From contig NZ_SMTF01000006.1 in NCBI RefSeq assembly GCF_004357985.1, forward strand, positions 1-64,000: a stretch of DNA of 64,000 nt. The letters are read 5' to 3'. Made by a program: the position numbers and the translations under genes. The stretch comes from Luteimonas aestuarii (GTDB taxonomy: Bacteria; Pseudomonadota; Gammaproteobacteria; Xanthomonadales; Xanthomonadaceae). Of the stretch, positions 58,664 to 64,000 are shown piece after piece. Numbering within the stretch: position 1 is the first letter of the stretch; the number at the start of each line of letters is the position of its first letter. A model generated the notes under the pieces. The model had not been told where the DNA came from. It saw only the letters and a program-made list of their open reading frames with translations, and did no database searches.

Positions 58664-59137
58664 ACGCGACGCAGTAGTGTCGACAAGCCGGGTGACGGCG
58701 TGGTGCCTGACAGTTCGGCGACATGAGGACTGCGCTCACGCATCCGTCGCCGTTGCAGTCGTAGCCCGGATAAGCCCGCAGGGCGCATCCGGGGAATCGG
58801 CGTCGTGTCTGGGCGTGGATGGTTTGCGTTGTTGTGGCATGTCTCCGGTTCTCGTTCCCGGATGCGGATTCGCCCTGCCGGGCCACGGGCTGGGAGCGCC
58901 CGCTACGCGCATGCTGCTGGGTATGACCGGACATGTACGATCGTCGCGACGCCATCGCATCCACGCGCCATGCCTGCGTCCGCATTCCCGGCGCAAACGC
59001 GACTGCGGCCTGCGTTGACGGGCGTCACGTCCGCGTTGTCCGCGGCGCTGGGTTGCGGCCGATTGCGCTATCGTGGTCGACCGGACAGCGTGCGCGTGGC
59101 GGCGCTGCCGGTCCTGCTTCCTGATCCGGGCCAATGC
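58664..59137. other. Intergenic region with REP sequences between the kinase and kefB-like genes
   Basis: This 474-bp spacer holds a GTAG-headed REP at 58761-58794. There is also a possible partner in the opposite orientation whose GTAG head is at 58906-58903, reading toward 58857 and ending GCATCCGGGA. Together they look like a small BIME. I see no gene, tRNA or convincing promoter here; the open frame that leads into the antiporter gene has no family similarity before 59138. Confidence 0.6.
58761..58794 (+). repeat. GTAG-headed REP sequence, copy 1
   Basis: GTAG is followed by a two-part hairpin: CCCGGAT-AA-GCCC-GCA-GGGC-GC-ATCCGGG. The 34-bp sequence differs from the copy at 62623-62656 at a single base (C to T in the inner stem, keeping a G-U pair). 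A GTAG head with an imperfect palindrome is the form of REPs tied to RAYT transposases in Stenotrophomonas and relatives. No RAYT gene is in this window. Confidence 0.85.
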
Positions 59138-60880
59138 ATGGCGAACCTCGAACAAGTCCTGCTGCTGCTGGCGGTGGCCATTGCCGTGGTGGTGACGCTG
59201 CAGCGGCTGCACGTGCCGGCCAGCCTGGGGTTCCTGCTGGCTGGCGTGATCCTCGGACCGCATACCTTCGGCCCCACCGTGCCGCAGTTCGATGCGCTGG
59301 CCGAGTTCGGCGTGGTGTTCCTGCTGTTCACCATCGGCCTGAGCTTCTCGCTGCCGCAGCTCAAGGCGATGCGCGGCCAGGTGTTCGGGCTGGGCACCGG
59401 GCAGGTGGTGCTGACCACGGCAATCGTGGGCGTCATCGTCTGGTTGGCGGGTCTGCCGCTTGCGGCCGCGTTCGTGTTCGGTGCGGTGTTCGCGCAGTCC
59501 TCCACCACCATCATCGCCAGCCTGCTGGCCGAACAGGGCGAGGACAACACCCGCCATGGCCGCTTGGGGCTGGCGATGTCGGTGTTCCAGGACGTCACCG
59601 CGGTGCCCTTCCTGGTGATCATCCCGGTGTTGGGAAGCGCGGTGGCCGCCAGCGTGCTGGCCACCACCCTGGGCTGGGCCCTGCTCAAGGCGGTGCTGGC
59701 CTGTGCACTGGTGCTGCTGGCCGGACGCTGGCTGCTGCGCCCGCTGTTCCACCTGGTGTCGGCGCGCAGGTCGCTGGAGCTGTTCACCCTGGCGGTGCTG
59801 CTGGTCGCGCTGCTGGCGGCGTGGACCACCAACAGCCTGGGCCTGTCGCTGGCGTTCGGCGGCTTCCTGGCCGGCATGGTCCTGGGCGGAACCGAGTTCC
59901 GGCACCAGGTGGAGTCGAGCATCCGTCCGTTCCGCGACGTGCTGCTGGGCCTTTTCTTCATCGGCATCGGCATGCGTTTCGATCCCGCCGCGATCCTGCC
60001 GATTTGGCACTGGGCGGTGCTGGGCGGGCTGCTCATCCTGGCCAGCAAGGCGCTGATCGTCACCGCGCTGGTGCTCCGTTCGGGGGTGGATGCCCGGGTG
60101 GCGCTGCGCACCGGGCTGATGCTGGGCGTGGGCGGCGAGTTCGGCCTGGCGCTGGTGGCGATCGCCCTGGACGCCAACGTCATCGACGGCGGCCTGGGCC
60201 AGGTGGCCATCACCTCGGTATTGCTGTCGATGGTGGTCGGCGCCGTGCTGATCCGCTTCAACGGCGCCATCGCGATGCGGCTGCTGGGCGCGCCGCGCAG
60301 CGAAGCATCCGAGCTGCCCGAGGTGCCCGACAGCCCGGAACGCCACGTGGTCATCGGCGGCTATGGTCGGGTGGGCCATACCGTCGCGGTGCTGCTGCAT
60401 TCCAGCGGGGTGCCGTTCGTGGCCTTCGACACCGATCCGGCGCGTGTGGCGCAGGGTCGCGCCGACGGCCATCGCGTCGCGCTAGGCGACATCTCCGACC
60501 CAGCCCTGCTGTCGGCGATCCACGTCGAGCGCGCGTCGCTGGTGGTGATCACCTCCGACGGCGCCCACACCGCGCTCGCCGCGCTGTCGTATCTGCGCCG
60601 CACCTGCCCGCACGTACCGGTGATCGTGCGCGCGCGCGACCTGGAGAGCAGCACGCGGTTGCTTGAAGCCGGTGCGGTGCACGCCTATCCCGAAACCATC
60701 GAGGCCAGCCTGCGCCTCGGCGCCACTGCGCTGCAGATGCTGAACGTCGCCACCGACGATATCGACCAGCTGATCCAGGAAGTGCGCGACTGGCGCTACC
60801 GGGCGGTGGCGGAAGATGCGGGCGATGGCGCAGCCGAGCGGATGAGTGTATCGGTATCCCCGAACGGAGACAGGAAATGA
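59138..60880 (+). CDS. KefB/YbaL-type cation:proton antiporter
   Basis: This 580-residue CPA2-family transporter has about 12 membrane segments (residues 5-385) and a C-terminal TrkA-N/RCK domain. Membrane motifs are LGFLLAGVILGPHTFGP, FAQSSTTIIASLLAEQGEDN, AMSVFQDVTAVPFLVIIPVL and FIGIGMRF. The cytoplasmic domain starts HVVIGGYGRVGHTVAVLLHS (GxGxxG), binds NAD(H), and gates K+ or H+ flux. ATG 59138 (MANLEQVLLLLAVAIAVVVT) fits. The stop overlaps the universal stress gene by 4 bp (ATGA). Likely role: K+ efflux or pH control under stress. Confidence 0.92.
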   Translation: MANLEQVLLLLAVAIAVVVTLQRLHVPASLGFLLAGVILGPHTFGPTVPQFDALAEFGVVFLLFTIGLSFSLPQLKAMRGQVFGLGTGQVVLTTAIVGVIVWLAGLPLAAAFVFGAVFAQSSTTIIASLLAEQGEDNTRHGRLGLAMSVFQDVTAVPFLVIIPVLGSAVAASVLATTLGWALLKAVLACALVLLAGRWLLRPLFHLVSARRSLELFTLAVLLVALLAAWTTNSLGLSLAFGGFLAGMVLGGTEFRHQVESSIRPFRDVLLGLFFIGIGMRFDPAAILPIWHWAVLGGLLILASKALIVTALVLRSGVDARVALRTGLMLGVGGEFGLALVAIALDANVIDGGLGQVAITSVLLSMVVGAVLIRFNGAIAMRLLGAPRSEASELPEVPDSPERHVVIGGYGRVGHTVAVLLHSSGVPFVAFDTDPARVAQGRADGHRVALGDISDPALLSAIHVERASLVVITSDGAHTALAALSYLRRTCPHVPVIVRARDLESSTRLLEAGAVHAYPETIEASLRLGATALQMLNVATDDIDQLIQEVRDWRYRAVAEDAGDGAAERMSVSVSPNGDRK

Positions 60881-61848
60881 AGCAGTTCGCCAGGATCCTC
60901 TACTTCGCGGCGGCGCCCTGCGGGCAGGCACAGGCGATGGCGCGCGCGGTGTCGCTGGCCGAGAACAACCAGGCGGAACTGACGGTGCTCGACGTCGTGC
61001 CGGCCGTCCCCACCGCTGTCGGCAGGTATCCAGGTGGGCCCGAGCCGGGCCGGCTGCAGGAGGCGCTGGTGGATGGACGACGCCGCGAGCTGGAAGCGCT
61101 GGTCGAACCCCACCGCCAGCGGGGGATCCGCGTCCAAGTGCGGGTGGGCCGGTCCCACATCGAGGTCATCCGCGCCGTCATCGACGACGGTTACGACCTG
61201 CTGGTCAAGCCCGCGGAGAATCCCGATGTGGTCGACCGGTTGTTCGGCAGCACCGACATGCACCTGCTGCGCAAGTGCCCGTGCCCGGTGTGGCTGACGC
61301 GGCCGGACGAGCGGTCCAACTACGCCAGCGTGCTGGCGGCGGTCGACTTCGATCCCGATGAAAGGTCGGCCGCCGACGAAGCCGGCCTCAACCGGCAGAT
61401 CGGCGCGATTGCCGGGACCCTGGCGATGTCGGATTTCGCGCAATTGCATATCGTCCACGTCTGGGACGCGTTGGGCGAAACCATGGTGCGATCCTGGGCC
61501 AACGAGCCGGAAGAGGCCGCGATGCGATATGCGGAGGGCGAGCGCATGCGGCATGAATCGGCCCTGTCGCGTTTTGGCGATCAGCTGCGCGCGCTTCTGG
61601 GGGCCGAGGCCTACGACCATCTGGCGCCGCGATTCCACCTGCGCAAGGGCTCGGCCTCCGCGGTCATTCCCGCGCTGGCGAAGGAATTGCAGGCCGACCT
61701 GCTGGTGATGGGCACGCTCGCCAGGACGGGCATCGCCGGGCTGTTCATCGGCAACACCGCCGAGAACATCCTCGAGCAGGTGCAGTGCTCTGTGCTTGCG
61801 GTCAAGCCGCCGGGCTTCGTGTCGCCGGTGACCGCCGCGGAGCGTTGA
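60877..61848 (+). CDS. Tandem universal stress protein (UspA family)
   Basis: This 323-residue protein has two Usp domains (about 1-145 and 147-315). The second carries the ATP-binding motif MGTLARTGIAGLFIGNTAEN (G-2X-G-9X-G-S/T pattern). The first is degenerate (FGSTDMHLLRKCPCPVWLTR). Usp proteins help cells tolerate stress and often act with transporters. It overlaps the antiporter gene by ATGA, so the two are translationally coupled; a regulatory role for the antiporter is plausible. A hairpin without a T-run follows the stop. Confidence 0.9.
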   Translation: MKQFARILYFAAAPCGQAQAMARAVSLAENNQAELTVLDVVPAVPTAVGRYPGGPEPGRLQEALVDGRRRELEALVEPHRQRGIRVQVRVGRSHIEVIRAVIDDGYDLLVKPAENPDVVDRLFGSTDMHLLRKCPCPVWLTRPDERSNYASVLAAVDFDPDERSAADEAGLNRQIGAIAGTLAMSDFAQLHIVHVWDALGETMVRSWANEPEEAAMRYAEGERMRHESALSRFGDQLRALLGAEAYDHLAPRFHLRKGSASAVIPALAKELQADLLVMGTLARTGIAGLFIGNTAENILEQVQCSVLAVKPPGFVSPVTAAER

Positions 61849-61871
61849 GCCGGGCATCGTCCATGCCCGGC
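61849..61871 (+). terminator. Hairpin after the Usp gene
   Basis: GCCGGGCAT (61849-61857) and ATGCCCGGC (61863-61871) form a perfect 9-bp stem with the 5-nt loop CGTCC, starting one base past the stop codon. There is no T-run, so it is at best a weak intrinsic terminator or an RNA-stabilising hairpin. The rest of the 307-bp gap to 62155 shows nothing else I can support. Confidence 0.5.
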
Positions 61872-62155
61872 AGTATTGATGGACCATGCTGTCGCGAATG
61901 TGGCGTGGGTGCGACCGGCGCGGTTCACGACGCGGGTGGCGAAAGGGGGCACCAAGGCCTGCGCGGGAGGACGGGATGCACCACGCCCCGGCCGATGCGT
62001 GGCCGGTCTCTGTGCCGTGGGCATCAGGGTCGGGGACGCAGCGTGCGGGTGCGCGTCACAGCGGTATCGGGATCTGCCTGGCCGGCATTGACGAAGCTGC
62101 GACATGCTTCCAGACACCCTGGCCCTTCGTGCGCAGTGGTGCTGGAGGAACGGCC

Positions 62156-62383
62156 ATGAAGCCCTACCGCGACGCCGACGGCGATTCCGGCATCGCCGCC
62201 TACGAAAGCGGCCCCGGCTGTATCCTCGTGCGCTTCCACCGCGGCGGTACCTACCGCTACGACGACACCCGTCCAGGTGCCGTACACGTGCTGGAGATGC
62301 AGCGCCTCGCCGACGCCGGCGACGGTCTCAATACCTACATCAACCAGCACGTGCGCGACGACTATGCGCGCAGACTGGATTGA
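62156..62383 (+). CDS. KTSC-like small protein
   Basis: This 75-residue protein is similar to the KTSC-domain family: SGIAAYESGPGCILVRFHRG and GTYRYDDTRPGAVHVLEMQR. The GGTYRY segment is the family hallmark. KTSC proteins are small beta-rich modules of unknown function, seen alone or fused to lysyl-tRNA-synthetase-like enzymes. A GGAGGAA ribosome-binding site (62143-62149) with 6-nt spacing supports ATG 62156. It is transcribed alone. Confidence 0.8.
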   Translation: MKPYRDADGDSGIAAYESGPGCILVRFHRGGTYRYDDTRPGAVHVLEMQRLADAGDGLNTYINQHVRDDYARRLD

Positions 62384-62392
62384 TCCTTCCCA

Positions 62393-62503
62393 CCCGTCGT
62401 TCCCGCGCAGGCGCACCGCTGTGCGCGAAAGCGGGAATCCAAAGACTTTGCCTTTGAATTCGATGCAAAGGCACTGGGTCCCGGCTTGCGCCGGGATGAC
62501 GGG
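62393..62503. repeat. Dispersed repeat with CCCGTC-type inverted ends
   Basis: The ends are near-inverted: CCCGTCGTTCCCG (62393-62405) and CGGGATGACGGG (62492-62503). Inside are the palindromes TTCCCGC...GCGGGAAT and GTCCCGGCTTGCGCCGGGA. The overall form (TCGTTCCCGCGCAGGCG to CGGGATGACGG) is that of a widely dispersed proteobacterial intergenic repeat like dRS3. A single copy is in this window. Confidence 0.65.
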
Positions 62504-62622
62504 GTGTTGGTGCCTGAGTCGAAGATGCTCCAGCCGGGCCGCAGCGTCGGATTGGGTCACCACCGCCCCGGGGCGGCTTCGTCTTACCCGGGCCACGAGT
62601 GGCGTTGTGCGCCTCCGCCGCC

Positions 62623-62656
62623 GTAGCCCGGATAAGCCCGCAGGGTGCATCCGGGG
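62623..62656 (+). repeat. GTAG-headed REP sequence, copy 2
   Basis: It starts GTAGCCCGGATAAGCCCGCA and ends GGGTGCATCCGGGG. It differs by one base from the copy at 58761-58794. It lies between the KTSC-like gene and the convergent NTF2-like gene, where it may stabilise or end transcripts. Confidence 0.85.
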
Positions 62657-62684
62657 CATGGCCGTTCGCTACGCAAGACCGCGC

Positions 62685-63197
62685 TCACTGCATCAACGCA
62701 TCCAGCGCCCACGTATCCAGGAACGCCACCACGCGCACGATCCTGCCGTCGCCGTCGAACACCATGTGCCAAGCGTAGTGGTTGGTGTATGCGCTGCCAT
62801 GGTGCGCACGCGCGACGCCGCGCCAGATCACCACCACCGCATCGCCCTGTGCGACCACGTGCTGCACCTGCGGCACGATCGGCGTGGCCAGCCGCGCGGT
62901 GATCGGCGCCACGGCGTTGTCCATGAAATCGGCCTTGCCGCGGTAGATGCCCGACACCGGGCTGTCGCCGGCCACCGTCCACACTACGTCTTCGTGCAAC
63001 AGGTCGAACACGCTGCCGGTGCCGGCGCGCCAGGCGTCGAAGGCGGCGCGGACGCGGGCGGTGTTCGCCTCCTCGCGGCTGGCAGCAATGCCCGGTCCGG
63101 TTTGCGACGCTGAGGCCGCGGAGGCCATCGTCGCGGTGCATCCGGTCGACGCGGCGCTCGTAGCGTGCGCAAAGGTCGACACGGCCAGCACCGCCAT
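62685..63197 (-). CDS. Exported SnoaL/NTF2-like (SgcJ/EcaC-type) protein
   Basis: This 170-residue protein probably has an N-terminal signal (MAVLAVSTFAHATSAAS; weak for lack of an Arg or Lys). An NTF2-like cone fold of the SgcJ/EcaC or DUF4440 type follows: ARVRAAFDAWRAGTGSVFDL, LHEDVVWTVAGDSPVSGIYR and HHGSAYTNHYAWHMVFDGDG. RIVRVVAFLDTWALDALMQ ends it. The enzyme or binding role is unknown. ATG 63197 gives the shortest plausible protein; a TTG one codon earlier would add nothing useful, and the long open frame above it is translated repeat DNA. Confidence 0.75.
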   Translation of the reverse strand: MAVLAVSTFAHATSAASTGCTATMASAASASQTGPGIAASREEANTARVRAAFDAWRAGTGSVFDLLHEDVVWTVAGDSPVSGIYRGKADFMDNAVAPITARLATPIVPQVQHVVAQGDAVVVIWRGVARAHHGSAYTNHYAWHMVFDGDGRIVRVVAFLDTWALDALMQ

Positions 63198-63283
63198 CAA
63201 CCACGCGCCGCGCGTCCCCCTTCCCCGCCCGCGGGAGGCTAGGCACGGCGGCGTACACGGCACTGCCGTGCAACCTTCCTGCC

Positions 63284-63391
63284 CCCTCCCCCGCTTGCGG
63301 GGGGTGAGGCGGGGCTGCTTGCACGGCATTGCCGTGCAGCCCTTCCGAACGACCGGCGCGCTGCGCCGGGCTGGACGGGCTGGGGTGGGGG
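63284..63391 (-). repeat. Second copy of the repeat found inside the mla operon
   Basis: On the minus strand this reads CCCCCACCCCAGCCCGTCCA from 63391, then GCCCGGCGCAGCGCGCCGG and TGCACGGCAATGCCGTGCA. It ends CACCCCCCGCAAGCGGGGGA near 63284. It matches 37594-37702 over about 110 bp with scattered changes (for example AACCCGTCCGG against AGCCCGTCCAG). It lies upstream of the NTF2-like gene, where it keeps an artificial reading frame open. Confidence 0.8.
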
Positions 63392-63406
63392 CCTGCCCGC
63401 CGCTAC

Positions 63407-64000
63407 TCACGCCGGACTCCTCACATGCCGCACCACGATGTCGGTGGTATCCACCTCCGCCGGCTGCGCAATCGCATGCGCAATCGCCTCGGCGATCGCC
63501 TCCGGCTTCAGCGCGATCTGCCGGAACTCGTCGATCACCTTCGCCGTCTCCGCATGCGTGATGCTGTGTGCCAGCTCCGATTCCACCGCGCCCGGGTACA
63601 CGCAGGTCACGCGCACCACGTCGCTTTCCATGCGCAGGCCTTCGGAGATCGCGCGCACCGCGTACTTGGTGGCGCAGTACACCGCCGCGCTGTGCATCAC
63701 GAACAGGCCGGCGATCGAGGACACGTTGACCACGTGGCCATGGCCCTGGGCCTCCATCCGCGGAAGCACCGCGGCGATGCCATGCAGCACGCCGCGGATG
63801 TTCACGTCGATCATCGTGTCCCATTCGTCGGTCTTCAGCGCCGACAGCGGCGCCAGCGGCATCACCCCGGCGTTGTTGACCAGCACGTCGACGCGGCCGT
63901 AGCGCGACACGGCGTCGTCCACGAACGCCTGCATGTCTTCGCGCGAGGTCACGTCCAGCGTGCGCACATGCGCGGTGCCGCCATTCGCGGCGATGTCGGC
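63407..64000 (-). CDS. Short-chain dehydrogenase, N-terminus outside the window
   Basis: The 197 residues present are the C-terminal part of a classical SDR of about 245 residues. They include DVLVNNAGVMPLAPLSALKT, GHVVNVSSIAGLFVMHSAAV and YCATKYAVRAISEGLRMESD (Y-x-x-x-K), then VRVTCVYPGAVESELAHSIT. The missing part holds the TGxxxGxG nucleotide-binding motif. It resembles the SDR group often annotated as NADP-dependent 3-hydroxy acid dehydrogenase/YdfG-like. The neighbouring repeat (63284-63391) lies just after its stop. Confidence 0.88.
   Translation of the reverse strand, partial: ADIAANGGTAHVRTLDVTSREDMQAFVDDAVSRYGRVDVLVNNAGVMPLAPLSALKTDEWDTMIDVNIRGVLHGIAAVLPRMEAQGHGHVVNVSSIAGLFVMHSAAVYCATKYAVRAISEGLRMESDVVRVTCVYPGAVESELAHSITHAETAKVIDEFRQIALKPEAIAEAIAHAIAQPAEVDTTDIVVRHVRSPA

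Larger units (their letters stand above)
62384..62684. other. Intergenic region made mostly of repeats
   Basis: The 301-bp spacer holds a dispersed repeat (62393-62503), a second GTAG-headed REP (62623-62656), and about 120 bp without recognisable features between them. There is no gene. The flanking genes converge, so transcription end signals are expected; the repeat hairpins may do that work. Confidence 0.6.

Noticed and set aside
61872-62155. Small ORFs in the gap after the Usp gene
   Set aside because: Several short frames overlap each other on both strands, none with a ribosome-binding site or recognisable sequence.
63198-63824. Upstream extension of the NTF2-like protein to 379 residues
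   Set aside because: The extra part translates the dispersed repeat and the antisense of the SDR gene; it has no family similarity.

Overview
This is a gene-dense, very GC-rich bacterial chromosome segment. Nearly every gene ends in a short intergenic gap or an ATGA-type overlap. The gene content and protein style (PA0069-type radical SAM protein, Mla lipid-transport operon, RecBCD in the order recC-recB-recD, TonB-dependent receptor, PhhA with a divergent Lrp-type regulator, short palindromic repeats) point to a gammaproteobacterium of the Xanthomonadaceae/Lysobacteraceae, for example the Lysobacter/Luteimonas group. The placement is inferred from protein and repeat character, not from a marker gene. 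I see no rRNA, tRNA, prophage, CRISPR array or IS transposase.

Layout. 1-2451: the end of pdxJ, a small membrane protein and cardiolipin synthase (minus). 2794-6063: a radical SAM protein, a PAS-type sensor kinase with a single-domain response regulator, and a HIT protein (plus). 6203-10858: a minus-strand run of sensor kinase, LuxR-type regulator, TonB receptor and 2-oxoglutarate oxygenase. 11012-12953: DUF2141 protein and carotenoid oxygenase. 13002-14504: phhA with a divergent Lrp-type regulator. 14654-22872: mostly exported hydrolases (Sel1-repeat protein, esterase, class A beta-lactamase, M28 peptidase, class C-like serine hydrolase) and a rhomboid protease. 22931-24126: a TerC-family Mn exporter behind a clear yybP-ykoY manganese riboswitch. 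24148-33889: an RlmI-like methyltransferase, an NHL-M23 fusion, PutP, an AAC(3)-I-type acetyltransferase operon, a prolyl-aminopeptidase-like hydrolase, RmuC and an unknown protein. 33988-38524: the complete mlaFEDCB-mlaA set, interrupted by a repeat. 38709-48092: recC, recB and recD. 48108-50194: an epimerase, an AraC regulator and a small membrane protein. 50214-58663: a minus-strand operon with three paralogous short-chain dehydrogenases, a dienelactone-hydrolase-like enzyme, a MipA outer-membrane protein and a nucleotide-exchanger-like transporter, divergent from a QseBC/PmrAB-like two-component system. 59138-61848: a KefB-type antiporter coupled to a universal stress protein. 62156-64000: a KTSC-like protein, a secreted NTF2-like protein, and an SDR cut by the window end.

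Strongest second-look items: (1) the seven-gene dehydrogenase operon whose divergent promoter region has two almost identical 15-bp TTAA-N7-TTAA boxes of the PmrA type, with two of the dehydrogenases carrying export or lipoprotein signals; (2) the Mn riboswitch, with a promoter, an aptamer and a hairpin that covers the ribosome-binding site; (3) palindromic repeat units inserted in frame inside recD, and related repeats between recB and recD and inside the mla operon; (4) two GTAG-headed REP sequences and a pair of about 110-bp dispersed repeats; (5) a chromosomal AAC(3)-I-like enzyme and a class A beta-lactamase-like enzyme.
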